A stretch of DNA of 64,000 nt, taken from NCBI GenBank assembly GCA_039707465.1, contig CM077647.1:115632610-115696609 (forward strand), given 5' to 3'. How positions within the stretch are numbered: position 1 is the first letter of the stretch; each line of letters opens with the position of its first letter. The DNA is from Rhabdophis nuchalis. Lineage: Eukaryota; Chordata; Lepidosauria; Squamata; Natricidae. Position numbers and translations under genes: made by a program. Below the pieces are notes generated by a model. It did no database searches. It was not told where the DNA came from and worked only from the letters and a program-made list of their open reading frames with translations. This document shows positions 22,901 through 31,432 of this stretch, piece by piece.

Positions 22901-25900
22901 AAGGAGCTAGAACAGAGATGTCCAAACTTGGGAACTTTAAGACTTGTGGACTTCAACTCCCAGAATTCCCCAGCCAGCATAGCTGGGAGTGAAGTCCACA
23001 AGTCTTAAAGTTCCCAAGTTTGGACATCCCTGAGCTAGAACCTTCTTGGTTTTATACTTTTTCTCCCGTTTTATTTGAATTCTCATTAAGGCTTTAAAAT
23101 TGAAGTTTATACTAGCGAATTGCATTGATGCAAAAATGAATATATGTAATTTTATTATGGTATAGATTATTGTTGATTAAAATTTGCTTTTATTAATACA
23201 TATTAGTTCAGGTCTAATATTTTGATCATATAGGCAGTTTGATTAATTTTGATTAATGACAGTTTAAAAAAATAATTTTTAAAAAAAACCTGATAGTTTG
23301 ATTAAAACATTTTGACTGCCATAGAGGATCCAGGGATTACAGTAACATTTTACAAAATAGTTAACAGATACAGTGAAAGAACACCTATCTCCTGTAAATT
23401 AAGGAGATAGGTGTTCTTGAGGTCTAGGAGTAGAAATTTTATGTAATGGTCCATATTTGTATTGTATTTTATTGCTATTTTAAGAAAAAATAGTTCTAAT
23501 ATATGTTTTTCCCCCCTTTCCTCTCAAACTATGCCAGGTACTTCTAGCATTGACACAACTTGTACTATTTGGGGTTTGGAAACTGGTCAGGTCTTGGGAA
23601 GAGTGAATTTAGTGTCTGGCCATGTCAAGACTCAATTGATTGCCCATGACAAAGAGGTGATGGTGTATTATTTTTATTTTTCTGTAAATATGTGCAGTTA
23701 CTGAAAGTTTAAAAAATACAATCTATACGTTGGAACTAATCATCTAGGAGCCAAGGTGGGTTGTGTTGCTGCTATTAGTAATGCATTTATTTTCCTTTTA
23801 GTAATTCATTGATAATGGGGAATCAATACAACAAAGTAAAATATTTTGCAGAAGGAGAGAGTGTTATTCCTAAAGCCCTATTTTGTGGTAAGCATTGTCC
23901 TCTTTTAGGCTAAAGCAAATAGTTTGTTGGACATATCTTCTTTGCTCCTGCCTTTGCATGAAAAATTAAAGTGGGACAGGAATCCTTAATATGGGAAGCA
24001 TCGTATTTTATCACGTTCTGCTGTTGGTATCTGAACAGGTTTATGATATTGCATTCAGCCGTGCAGGAGGTGGGAGAGACATGTTTGCTTCTGTTGGTGC
24101 TGATGGCTCAGTGAGGATGTTTGACCTCAGGCACTTGGAACATAGCACTATTATCTATGAGGATCCTCAGCATCATCCTTTGCTTCGCCTTTGCTGGAAT
24201 AAACAAGATCCTAACTACCTTGCGACAATGGCAATGGATGGTATGGAGGTGAGACTCATATGTGAGAAAGCCTAGTACACTTTGTTTCTGAGTGTATAGA
24301 GAGTATGGTAAACTGCTTTCCAACTACATAGTGAAAGCAATAGAACTACAGCTTTTGCTACATGGATTACTGAAAATTTTCTTATGGGCCTATAGTTCCA
24401 TGAAGCAAAACAATCAGGTAGATGAATATGTTAATTACAAGATAATAGTATAATATAATGAAATGGACAGTTAGAGATCTTTATGGTTTGGTGAGATGAG
24501 CTGAACTGTCTTTGCTGCTGCTGCTGTAATATTTCTATAAGTAGAACCTATTTTTAGAAATAATGAATGACTTGTATTAGTTTCTCATTTAAAATAATAA
24601 TAATATACTGATAGTCTAATATATGAATTGCATTAATGAGTAGTTATACATTTTGTGTTGTGATTTGTTATCTAGACCAGCAGTTACCAACTGGTGATCC
24701 ATGAACTACTGGTGGTCCACAACATTTTTTTTAGTGTTTTACAGAAAAATTATTTACATTTTTTATATTGCACTAAATCAGGAGTCCTCAAACTACGGTC
24801 CATGGGCTGGATATGTGCAATGAACGTTTGTGTTGCTGCAGAGAGTCTCCCCCTTCTGGGTCTTTTTGTGCTGGTCATAGGGGGGCAGAAATTGCAATTT
24901 GGGGTCTGCTTCAACCTTCTGGTGAGGGACTTTGGACAAAAGCTGGAGGGAAGTGCCACTGGTGACGAAGAGCCGGAGGGTCTTGTTCCAGTGGAACAGC
25001 ATTATGGCCTGGAACTGGCTGACCATCTCAGCCCACTGAGCCTCCAGGTGCCGGTACCTGGCCTTGCACTCCCACAGGTCTTCCCTCTGCTTGGAAAGCC
25101 TATGTTCGAATCCTCAGTAAGATGCTTCTGCTGAGCCGGCTTCTCAGTCAGATCTAATTTCAACTAAGCCATCTGTTTTGCCAACTCTTTCTTGTGGTAG
25201 TTGCTTAGTTTCAACAACTGCTTCCTTTTGGGGCCTAAGGAGCCTCGGTGGGCAAGCAAGAAGAGACTGGGAGAGGTGAGTAGAGACTGGCAAGGCACCC
25301 CTCGATGTGAGCAACATCGAGTTGGCCACACCCACCCAGCCGGCCAAATCATATTAGTAGTCCACATGATTTAAAATTATTAATTTAGTGGTCCCTGAGG
25401 TCCATTGAATTAAAGGTTGGTGACCACTGATCTCAAGTTCTTTGCAAAAATTGTCTATAATCAGGAGATATTGTGACATGTTTATATTCATTATTAGAAA
25501 AAATGCATTTTTCCATCACTTGGAATAAATATGTTGACTTGACAGCTTGTTTACAGTGTGAATGCTCTGAGCACATGAAAGACTGGGTAATGGAACAGAT
25601 AAAAATAAAATCTAAAATCATTTATTTAGAATTAATGTTTATAATTATTTTTTCTTCTAAGGTGGTGATTCTAGATGTCAGAGTTCCTTGTACACCAGTT
25701 GCCAGGCTGAACAATCATCGAGCATGTGTAAATGGTATTGCTTGGGCTCCACATTCTTCTTGCCATATCTGTACAGCAGGTAAAGATGGATTGTTTGTAT
25801 TCCTCCCCTCTTTGGACATTTAAGAAGTGATTGGGATTTACAAATATTTACAAATATGTGAACATAGGCCTGAAGTATTTACATTCTTGTATATAATTTG

Positions 25901-27138
25901 AAGGCTAATAAATAATACACCAAAGAAATCAAAGGAATGAGATAAGACAAAAAGGAAATATATTTAATCATAATTTTGTTGATGGCATTTCATTAGCATC
26001 AACAAAATTGTTCTGACAAAATTCCTTGCTTTCTCCACATACATACCTCTTATTGTAGATTTCTTCAATTCTGGTTTTTGTAAATCATTAACTCTATTCA
26101 ACCACAGCTTTTTTGGTTTTCACCTTTGCCTTGACTTATTCACCTGACTTGAAAACACATATCCTGTGTCTGTCACAATGCTTGTACCTATACTTCCCAA
26201 TTTTTGGTTATTATGATCTCTTGTACTTTTACAATCAGAATTTAATCAATTCCTTCCCTGAGCATGCTCAACAAATTAATTTATTTTTAGAGGGCATTCA
26301 TGCTTGATCTTTTATTTTACATAAAGGAGTAATAATGATTTTTTTCCAGTAATTAGGCCCAGATGTAGTCTTCATGTACAAATTAAACAAATCATATGGT
26401 GACCCCTTAAGCATAATCTTCAACTTAGAACCAAAATTGAGACAAGAATTTCTATTGTTAAGCAAGGCCATTGTAAAGTGGCTAACACCCAATTTTACAA
26501 CTGTTTTCTACAATTTGTAAGCAAATCACTGCAATTGTTAAGTGAATCATGTAGATGTTAAGTGAATTCAACTTCCCTCATTGACTTTACTTCTCAAAAG
26601 CTGGCTGGGAAGGTTGCAAGTGGTGATCACATGATTGTGGGATGCTGCAATCATTGTAAATGCATGCCAATTGCCAAGCAGCCAAATTTTGATCAGGTGA
26701 GCTTGGGGATGATGCTACCAGGATGCTGGTCCATCAGTGTGAGCATCAGTTGCAAGTCACTTTATTCATCACTTTCATCATTATAACTTTAAATAAGTAA
26801 GTATAATCTTTATTGTCATTGTACTTAAATACGAAAATGGTTGCTAAATGAATGGTTGTAAGTCGAGGACTATCTGTATTTATAATATATTCTATTGATG
26901 CCATTTACAATTACAATCTTAACATATTTCAGCATTCTCACAATTTTGACTAACTTTGTTTTCATCATCATTTCTTGATCACTTAATATTATAACATTTG
27001 TTTCAAATTCCTTATTTGACATATTACTTTCATACAGATAAACATCTCTTAAGCATTCCTTCTTTTACTTCCATTTCATCCTAATAATTTCATTGTCTTT
27101 TGAAATTGTCATTCTACTTTAGGCTTTACATTTTTCTC

Positions 27139-27173
<35 letters not shown>

Positions 27174-29106
27174 TTTCACTCTAGGTTTTATTTCTTATTT
27201 CTGTCATATAATTTTTCCAACATTCACCATCAATTTTAATGAGTTGTTCCCTATTCAGAGCTTATCCTTGTTTCTTTCACTAATTCAGTCCATCATAAAC
27301 AATCAAATCAATCACGCTTTTTCATTTCTTTTTCATATGTATATGTGAGATTTATACTTTAAACCACCTATTTGAACCAACAGTTTTTTCTAAGGAAATA
27401 TTCCTCAGGCCCTGTTCTCATTAAACCTGAGTCCCCAAATTCTCCATTTTCAGTTAGAAACATAGAAAACTGATGGCAGAAAAAGACCTAGTAAGTCTAT
27501 TGAGGATTTTTTGTTTTCTTTTTAATTAATTTATTATTTTTAAATTGTTATGTTAGTTTTATTTTATTTTTTATTTTACTATTTTTTCATTTTTGTTGGA
27601 TGGTAGACATGTTTTTATCCTAAGCATGTTTAAACTCAGTAAACATATGATTGACCCATTACCTCTACTGTAAATTGGTTCCAAGCTTCCACTACTCTTC
27701 CGTAAAGTAATACTTTCTAACATTATTTTTTAACTTCCCTCCTGTTCAGCCTGAAGTTATGCCCCCGTGCTTTTTATTTTTGCTGTACATTGAAAATATT
27801 GCCTTCTAGAATCTTATTCATACCTTTAATTTTTGTTGCCCAACTCTGGACTAACTCAGTCTTATCAATATCTTATTTAAAGTAAAGTCTCCAGATCTGG
27901 ACACAATATTCCAAATGGGAGCTCACTAGAACTCTATGTAGGATTAAGGCCTCCTTTATTCTGCTGGTGATGCCTCTAGTGATACATCCCAGATATATAT
28001 ATATTTGCCATCACATCTGCTTGGCCACACAATTTACTCATTTTTCAGTCATCTGCTATGAGCACACTTAAATCCTTTGTTTTTGTTTAACACTGTATCC
28101 CCAATATTATACCCTGCCAGAGGATTCTTTTTCCCCAAGTATATGATCTTACATTTAGAATTATTGAACTACGGTTTCCATATTTTGTACCAATTTTTGC
28201 AACAATGCCAAATTGTTTTCCATGTTATGAATACCCCCCAGGAACATCAACTCTATTACATCTTTGTGTCATCAGCAAAAAAATAATCTTTCTGTTGTAT
28301 CACTTACAACACGTTGAATAGAACAGGATTTAGGATTGAGCCTCTCATTTCGAAATTTTGTAAGTCTCCATTATAAAAATCTCTGCAGCATCGATTGTTG
28401 AATAATTATCCTTAAAACAGCATTCATCTTGCCTAGAAAATCTAGTCCATTCTTCATCAATTCAATTATCTCTTACCTGTGTTACTTACATTCATATTCC
28501 TTTCAATCTTTTCTGGAAAATCTATAATTTTCAAACTAAGTACTGTATTTCTTCTTCATATATGAAGCAACAGATCAAATTAAAATTAAAATCAAGTCCA
28601 GCTGTAATTTTCTGCTTTGTATATTGTCCTGTGTTTATTTCAGTTGTGGAACTGAAATATATGGACTTCATTGTGGTAAAAATGAAAGTAGCTTGGAATT
28701 CAATAGTAAAAGAAAGAACAAAGCAATTTAATTACTATTATTTTATCTAATAAAAATATTTAAATATCTAACAACCAAAAAAAAATACTTTTCAGGATTA
28801 GCCAGATACCATCACACATATTTGATAGCAATGTCACCCACAACTTCTCAAGGCTTTCCCTCTCTAGTTTGGAATACATGGATAAATTACCTGCAAGCAA
28901 TTTTTAACTAAATCTGTATTTCATCTTTGACAGCGGATGACCATCAAGCTCTCATTTGGGATATCCAGCAAATGCCTCGTGCCATTGAGGACCCAATCTT
29001 GGCTTACACAGCAGAAGGAGAAATTAACAATGTACAGTGGGCATCAACCCAGCCGGACTGGATAGCTATCTGTTATAACAACTGTCTAGAAATCCTGAGA
29101 GTATAA
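7837..29106 (+). CDS. DCAF7: DCAF7 (WDR68/HAN11), WD40 scaffold protein, complete gene of 7 coding exons
   Basis: Joining 7837-7974, 11420-11578, 21347-21458, 23538-23656, 24039-24248, 25662-25779 and 28934-29106 gives an uninterrupted 342-codon frame, the usual vertebrate DCAF7 length. Every junction has GT...AG ends and phase is kept. Known biology: DCAF7 is a seven-bladed WD40 propeller that scaffolds DYRK1A/DYRK1B and HIPK2, also binds DDB1-CUL4 as a substrate receptor candidate, and acts in nucleus and cytoplasm. WD-type dipeptides or near matches are visible (LRVWR, CTIWG, VRMFD, ALIWD). The translation agrees with the human protein as I remember it at essentially every position, so the gene is under extreme constraint. 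Introns are 3445, 9768, 2079, 382, 1413 and 3154 bp, and intron 2 is swollen by transposons. Upstream is a CpG promoter; downstream is a long 3' UTR and then MAP3K3 in the same orientation. Confidence 0.98.
7975..8385. other. DCAF7 intron 1, CpG-rich 5' part
   Basis: The CpG island continues to about 8170 with a GGGGA-repeat purine stretch at 8118-8140. The open frames seen here have no domain support and are read as intronic. Confidence 0.6.
8386..8940 (-). mobile_element. CR1 LINE 3' end, degenerate
   Basis: Reverse orientation CR1 terminus. 'cagagttggaagggacct', 'aggtcatctagtcca' and 'ctgttccatgggttgattg' are the complement of the standard CR1 3' UTR, and 8600-8930 is the complement of the [13 protein letters not shown] part of the reverse transcriptase C-terminus ('tggtgaccaaaactggata'). 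Stops and indels mark it as dead. Confidence 0.8.
9094..9136. repeat. (GGAAA)n microsatellite
   Basis: About eight uninterrupted GGAAA units in DCAF7 intron 1. Confidence 0.9.
9440..9760 (-). mobile_element. Ancient CR1-type LINE remnant
   Basis: The order of phrases ('tattccagccattctaatc', 'ttgcaccttttctaattc', 'gtgtagtcttaccatagg') is the complement of the CR1 reverse transcriptase C-terminus around [18 protein letters not shown], heavily mutated. Confidence 0.55.
10290..11192. mobile_element. hAT-type MITE with a nested CR1 insertion
   Basis: The left end 'tggggtgtcaaactcaattt' and right end 'aatttgatacccctc' are imperfect inverted repeats. The flanks 'tcttagat' and 'tcttaaat' match at seven of eight positions, as expected for an old 8-bp hAT target duplication. 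The body contains phrases of this non-autonomous family ('gggctggatgtaaccat', 'gggctgtatctgggccgcagg'). A CR1 3' fragment (10838-11143) interrupts it, so the CR1 is younger. Confidence 0.6.
10838..11145 (+). mobile_element. CR1 LINE 3' end nested in a MITE
   Basis: Sense CR1 C-terminus ('aagaagagggagtcaaac', 'gaatgccccaaccctggaagt') and 3' UTR ('gggggttggactagaagacc'), ending in a short (TATTG)n tail at 11123-11138. It is closely related to the reverse-oriented element ending at 37204, which has the same tail unit. Confidence 0.85.
11361..11400. repeat. (GACA)n/(CATA)n microsatellite
   Basis: Five GACA units followed by CACATACATACA, directly before the exon 2 polypyrimidine tract of DCAF7. 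Confidence 0.8.
11420..11578 (+). CDS. DCAF7: DCAF7 coding exon 2
   Basis: 159 nt, 53 codons, [19 protein letters not shown] to DYLRVWR, residues 47-99. Acceptor 'ttttttctcatag' and donor GTAAGT. Contains the first clear WD-like repeat end (LRVWR). Confidence 0.97.
11579..12234. other. DCAF7 intron 2, 5' part
   Basis: Non-coding sequence; no repeat recognised with confidence. Confidence 0.4.
12235..12475. mobile_element. MITE of Tc1/mariner (pogo-like) type with TA target duplication
   Basis: 241-bp element with terminal inverted repeats 'cagtgatccctcgttttt' and its complement 'aacgagggatcactg', each flanked by TA (12233-12234 and 12476-12477). No coding capacity. The 'CAGTGATCCCTCG' start resembles pogo/Tigger-type termini. 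The ends are well preserved. Confidence 0.8.
12655..12905 (-). mobile_element. CR1/L3 LINE 3' UTR fragment
   Basis: Complement of the 3' UTR seen after the copies at 4373, 6234 and 17826. 'ggcggtgcacaggcaattt' corresponds to the conserved gcaccgcc motif and 'aggccaggccggcctg' to the codons for the terminal AGLA. Only the last few codons and the 3' UTR remain. Confidence 0.8.
12906..13450 (+). mobile_element. Degenerate CR1 LINE, endonuclease to reverse-transcriptase linker
   Basis: On the + strand, 12929-13030 still reads [20 protein letters not shown] with a following LLWLDHH, matching the endonuclease end (HTLDLVF...WSDH). About 13225-13285 reads [15 protein letters not shown], matching [15 protein letters not shown] of the intact copy at 39351. 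Stops and deletions occur throughout. It is much older than the 39-kb copy. Confidence 0.6.
13857..13873. repeat. Left target-site duplication of L1-type insertion (17 bp)
   Basis: 'ctctcttagcttctttt' is repeated exactly at 15856-15872 and brackets the L1-type element. On the element's sense strand the duplication begins AAAAG, typical of L1 endonuclease target sites. Confidence 0.9.
14144..14992 (-). CDS. L1 ORF1p-like RNA-binding protein, intact 282 codons
   Basis: Residues 1 to about 90 form a heptad-rich coiled coil ([20 protein letters not shown] onward). About 93-150 matches the RRM region ([12 protein letters not shown]), and about 145-245 matches the C-terminal nucleic-acid-binding domain ([18 protein letters not shown], then [19 protein letters not shown]). 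The tail is Gly/Pro/Glu-rich and ends basic (AKRLRSKK). Known role: ORF1p trimerises on LINE RNA as a chaperone in the retrotransposition particle. Here the frame is open, with no ORF2 partner downstream, so any mobility would need enzymes in trans. Expression is unknown. Confidence 0.88.
   Translation of the reverse strand: MAQEAALVNLEQRMASLETSMQTLISEIKAQRAENSTFKKELLDTRKQVLENTQKNEELEGGLEGAKGEIKNVSNEVGEINGRVSRIDMERMTYFLRFQNVLEESGECLPDLMSTILADYLQKPKDEIRGDIDLAYRINSAYARINEVPREIHVKFVRRSTREEVLKAQREKPLTYQRETVTILKQIPRKIRDARRNFSFLSKTLFDHGIWFKWMTPEGMLVFWEGGRVRIKTVAEAEAFLKKHSSALGEDPGGTEGATAPPEGGQGGEKEDTIAKRLRSKK
14993..15855 (-). promoter_or_regulatory. CpG-rich 5' UTR / internal promoter region of the L1-type element
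   Basis: About 860 bp upstream of ORF1, very CpG-rich at its 5' end (15640-15855, repeated gccgcc/gcgccg) with A-rich patches. L1 elements carry their promoter here; the function of this copy is an inference. It is a secondary CpG-rich island inside DCAF7 intron 2. Confidence 0.55.
15856..15872. repeat. Right target-site duplication of L1-type insertion (17 bp)
   Basis: Exact copy of 13857-13873. Confidence 0.9.
15873..16440. other. DCAF7 intron 2, unannotated
   Basis: AT-rich intronic sequence without a recognised feature. Confidence 0.4.
16550..17825 (-). mobile_element. Possible ancient LINE body, strongly decayed
   Basis: Long moderate-GC stretch embedded in AT-rich intron. Its phrasing ('agctgacccccttgcctgg', 'ttccctcagtgatagattc') resembles the complement of CR1/L2-type LINE bodies. 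The related phrase 'tgcctgggaacacatcca' recurs at 58541-58558, showing that it is repetitive. No motif is clear enough to place it in a clade. Confidence 0.35.
17826..18486 (+). mobile_element. CR1/L3 LINE 3' fragment, second subfamily
   Basis: The open frame from before 17854 to 18291 encodes the last ~145 residues of the reverse transcriptase ([18 protein letters not shown] to YLFQQAGLA). A 3' UTR with 'cgccgccctgggtcctaac' and 'gggcggggtataaattcg' follows, then an A-rich end. It differs consistently from the 6.2- and 39-kb copies (AGLA end, [10 protein letters not shown]) and matches the copy at 52560, so the window holds at least two CR1/L3 subfamilies. Confidence 0.88.
18590..19435. repeat. 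GC-rich giant inverted repeat, arms about 230 bp
   Basis: The left arm (about 18840-19060) contains 'cagcctggggccagggcag', 'gagagctgttcgcagcagg' and 'ccctgaactttgcactgcc'. The right arm (about 19100-19310) contains the complements in reverse order, with roughly 10-20% divergence by eye. The centre is near 19085. The outer right flank 'gcaggatgtctgatcacctta' looks like the end of a hAT-type DNA element, so a folded non-autonomous transposon is the best guess. The GC-rich frames inside have no domain support. A poly-G tract lies at 18586-18597. Confidence 0.7.
19880..20405 (+). mobile_element. Ancient CR1 LINE 3' end
   Basis: The order [27 protein letters not shown] and [11 protein letters not shown] is a decayed version of the CR1/L3 C-terminus ([37 protein letters not shown]). 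A 3' UTR with 'ttgtaagtcacctagaatt' follows, which is the usual end of this family. Confidence 0.7.
20421..20774. mobile_element. Non-autonomous DNA element (MITE), 'TACAGGTAGTCCT' family
   Basis: Inverted ends 'tacatgtcctcaacctatgg' and 'taagtcaaggactacctgta', with TA at both borders. The body has 'gttaaatgaatcactgcaatt' and 'cccatttaatttgcttgtcag', shared in opposite orientation with 2190-2525. No coding capacity. Confidence 0.75.
20775..21346. other. DCAF7 intron 2, 3' part
   Basis: AT-rich intron with the exon 3 acceptor tract at its end ('gatattttttattcag'). Nothing else recognised. Confidence 0.4.
21347..21458 (+). CDS. DCAF7: DCAF7 coding exon 3
   Basis: 112 nt: 37 codons ([20 protein letters not shown] to EVDPYLL, residues 100-136) plus the first base of the split Gly137 codon. 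Donor GTAAGA at 21459. Confidence 0.97.
21680..22640. mobile_element. MITE of the 'TACAGGTAGTCCT' family, diverged or interrupted copy
   Basis: The left part has 'aacttcaacttacaattac' and 'ggattgtaagttgttataatc'; the right part ends 'aatggtcactgaacaaac' then 'aaggactaactata'. These correspond to the two termini of the family at 20421-20774. About 600 bp between them is unlike the family and may be a separate insertion. Confidence 0.45.
22905..23040. mobile_element. Palindromic hAT MITE with 8-bp target duplication
   Basis: The 120-bp element 22913-23032 is almost one hairpin: 'gatgtccaaacttgggaac' at the left is complementary to 'gttcccaagtttggacatc' at the right. The exact 8-bp repeat AGCTAGAA flanks it at 22905-22912 and 23033-23040, the hAT hallmark. 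It shares its arm plan with the copy at 31291-31424. Confidence 0.92.
23538..23656 (+). CDS. DCAF7: DCAF7 coding exon 4
   Basis: 119 nt: two bases completing Gly137, then [20 protein letters not shown] to LIAHDKE (residues 138-176). Acceptor 'aaactatgccag', donor GTGATG (a slightly weak donor). Confidence 0.96.
24039..24248 (+). CDS. DCAF7: DCAF7 coding exon 5
   Basis: 210 nt, 70 codons, [20 protein letters not shown] to [10 protein letters not shown] (residues 177-246), containing the GSVRMFDLR blade end. Acceptor 'ggtatctgaacag', donor GTGAGA. The intron before it is only 382 bp. Confidence 0.97.
24670..25432. mobile_element. Nested non-autonomous hAT-like elements
   Basis: The outer left end 'cagcagttaccaactggtg' and right end 'ggttggtgaccactg' are inverted repeats. 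Inside, from about 24780, starts a second element of similar style ('aggagtcctcaaactacgg') whose body has squamate-type phrases ('gtgagcaacatcgagttgg'). Flanking 8-mers match only partly, so the duplication has decayed. The frames here have no domain support. Confidence 0.55.
25662..25779 (+). CDS. DCAF7: DCAF7 coding exon 6
   Basis: 118 nt: [20 protein letters not shown] to SCHICTA (residues 247-285) plus the first base of the split Ala286 codon. Acceptor 'ttttttcttctaag', donor GTAAAG. Confidence 0.97.
25780..26390. other. DCAF7 intron 6, 5' part
   Basis: Non-coding AT-rich DNA; no recognised element. Confidence 0.4.
26400..26880. mobile_element. MITE of the 'TACAGGTAGTCCT' family with a nested L2 tail
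   Basis: Right end 'ggttgtaagtcgaggactatc' and body phrases 'aatcactgcaattgttaag' and 'ggttgcaagtggtgatcac' match the family. At 26803-26830 'ataatctttattgtcattg' is the complement of the L2 3' terminus, a small nested insertion. Confidence 0.6.
27139..27175. repeat. (GACA)n microsatellite
   Basis: About nine GACA units in DCAF7 intron 6. Confidence 0.9.
27450..28440 (-). mobile_element. Ancient CR1/L3-type LINE remnant
   Basis: The complement follows the order of a decayed CR1 3' half ('ttcagcctgaagttatgcc', 'ctggacacaatattccaaa', 'ccaagtatatgatcttaca'). No frame survives. The clade assignment is by phrase order only. Confidence 0.5.
28934..29106 (+). CDS. DCAF7: DCAF7 coding exon 7 with stop
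   Basis: 173 nt: two bases completing Ala286, then [20 protein letters not shown] to NNCLEILRV (residues 287-342) and TAA at 29104-29106. Acceptor 'catctttgacag'. The final WD blade (ALIWD) is intact. Confidence 0.97.
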
Positions 29107-31200
29107 AGATAATTAGGCTATGGGAAATAATGAAGCAGGATGGTAGTCTTTCAGTCTTCTAAAGTTAAGAACAAAGCTGCATTGAAACAGTGTCACTAGC
29201 TCTTATTAACTTCTTCCAGGAAGACTTACAACTGGAGTTAATGAATATATACGATGAACTTCTTACCCATTGTTTCTCTCTCTTACCTTCCCCACTCCAT
29301 GCCAATGACTTAAAAATGCAGGGATATCCTTGGTGTTTTAGATCGTCTCAGATTTTATCAACATGTTCAATTAAAGTTATGTATATATTATGGCCATTTG
29401 TGTTGAGCATTTTTATTGCAATGGCACTGAATGCCAATTAATATTCTACCTGAAATAATTTGTTATAGATGCCTAAAAGCTATTCGTTGTTATACGCATT
29501 ATAACAATACCTTTTATTAAATATTATATTCTTTTTCTCTCCCTCCCTGTTTCCAGGCAATTTCTTTGATACCAGTTATGAGGCATTATAACTATCGGTT
29601 TGTAAGGGCTTCTATGCAACTGAGCTCTGTTTTTTTAATATTGTTCTTTGCCTATAAGCAAGCACTTGTCCTTTTAGGACTTGTTGGAGAATACATTTTG
29701 CTCCTGCAAAAATGTCTCAAATTGAAGCTTTAATTTGCTATATTAGATAATCATCTATATGTTGTCACTTCTCTCCAACTAAAGACTCTTCAAAAGTAAT
29801 CGAAGTTATAAAACTGTGGGTATTTGGATACATACTTAGTATCTGATTGCAAAAGTGCATTTAGTTTTAATTGTACATGTGGGTGACCCTTATAACATAT
29901 TATTTACTAAAATGCAGGAAACACTTCAGCAACTAATGGTTTTTACTGTTCTAATAGATGAGCATTTTCTTGAGAAGTTTTGCTTTAAACTTTCAACAGC
30001 AGTTTTTATATCACTTTTCTTAGCAGTGATACAATTATGCAAAACAAACAAAAATATTTCCATAAGGCAGCAAAACTTATTATACACATGCTAAAATGTT
30101 GAAAATCTATGTTAATATGGGATGGTGCTTTTTTTCTGAAAACATGAAAAATGATAGATACATGCAATTTACAGAAAAAATGTCCAAGCATTTCGTGTAT
30201 GTTGCTTCTTATTCCCATATCAAGCTGTTTTGATAATATATGTATGTATGGTAACTCTTCTCTGATACACTAAAATGAGTATTTGTGATTGATTCTTTCT
30301 CCTTCACAACAGAATAACTTATTTAGGTTTTAGAGAAGAGGTCATGGTTTCATATCAAACAGCATTTTTCCACAGTAACTTGAGGGAGGTATGAGCAGAA
30401 GATCTTTTCAGATTAACTACCAATCATGTATATAGTAAAACCAACTGTGACAAGACTATTAATTATTTGTCTAATATGTGAGTATAGTTCAGCTGAGAGA
30501 AAATATAATTGATATATACATAACTATACTGGTCTAAACACCATGGGCATAAGATGTATCTTAGACCATGGGTGTAAGATGTATCTAGTGAAGGAGTCAA
30601 CATGCAGATCTAACATGCAGTGTTAGATTGTCAAGTGATAAATATGGATTTGTGATATCTGTTTTACAAGGAACAATGTTCTTATTGTACTGGATATTAA
30701 ATAATATGGGCTTTTGTTTTTACTACCAATTCTGAACTGTGACATGTTATGTACTCCCAGTGTGATGATTCTTAAAGGTGTGAAATTTGTAGCATGACTG
30801 TATAAAGTTCCAAACTTCTTGTTCTTTCAGTGAGCAATAGGACTGATTTATGTTCCACTCCCAGGTGTTGCATATATTTTCTAAACCAATATTGTTAGGC
30901 AAAATTGTTACTAATCTTATCTTATGTGGCAAACAATGGTTAATATTGCATTTTTTTGATTTTTATGGAAAAATACATGAAATGGATTTTATCTTGATTT
31001 AGGGCACCAATTTCTGAATTGTATTGAATGCTGTACAAATTTTAAACAGTTTTTTAAAAGGTTTGAAGTAGAATGCTGGAATTTTTAAATTGTCAATCTT
31101 GCTTCCTCTGCATATTTTGGTTTGTTCCATTCCTACTTCCTTATGTGAATTCTGCCTTTCTTACGTTTTAATAAAATGGAACATTTCTAAATTATTCATG
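29107..31200 (+). other. DCAF7: DCAF7 3' UTR (predicted extent)
   Basis: AT-rich, largely free of recognisable transposons from the stop to the hAT MITE at 31291, which is unusual for this window and fits a retained 3' UTR. Candidate poly(A) signals are ATTAAA at 29370-29375 and AATAAA at 31170-31175, the latter after a T-rich stretch. Mammalian DCAF7 also has a multi-kilobase 3' UTR. The extent is inferred; the short frames within it are not genes. Confidence 0.6.
31170..31175 (+). promoter_or_regulatory. DCAF7: Candidate distal poly(A) signal of DCAF7
   Basis: Canonical AATAAA about 2.06 kb after the stop, followed by a T-containing stretch and, about 115 bp later, a transposon. The proximal alternative ATTAAA is at 29370. 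Confidence 0.5.
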
Positions 31201-31282
31201 ATGGTATAAAATGAAAAAAGAGATTAATATACATATAACCATTTTATTTACTGAAAATTTGGTTGCCAGGGGGGAAAAGGTA

Positions 31283-31432
31283 GTATAGAACAGGGGTCTC
31301 CAACCTTTGCAACTTTAAGTCTGAAGGACTTCAGCTCCCAGACTTCTCCAGCCAGCTTTGCTAGTGGAAAATTCTGGGAGCTGAAGTCCTTCAGACTTAA
31401 AGTTGCAAAGGTTGGAGACCCCTGGTATAGAA
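31283..31432. mobile_element. Palindromic hAT MITE with 8-bp target duplication, second copy
   Basis: 134-bp hairpin element 31291-31424, from 'caggggtctccaacctttgc' to its complement, with the exact duplication GTATAGAA at 31283-31290 and 31425-31432. Related to the copy at 22913 by its arm sequence, with more divergence in the loop. Confidence 0.92.

Noticed and set aside
24694..25134. 146-codon + strand frame
   Set aside because: It is inside nested hAT-like MITEs; the hydrophobic Leu-rich translation is of repeat sequence with no splice context.
29190..30218. Short frames of 70-83 codons after the DCAF7 stop
   Set aside because: They fall in the AT-rich 3' UTR, have no domain and no conserved start context.
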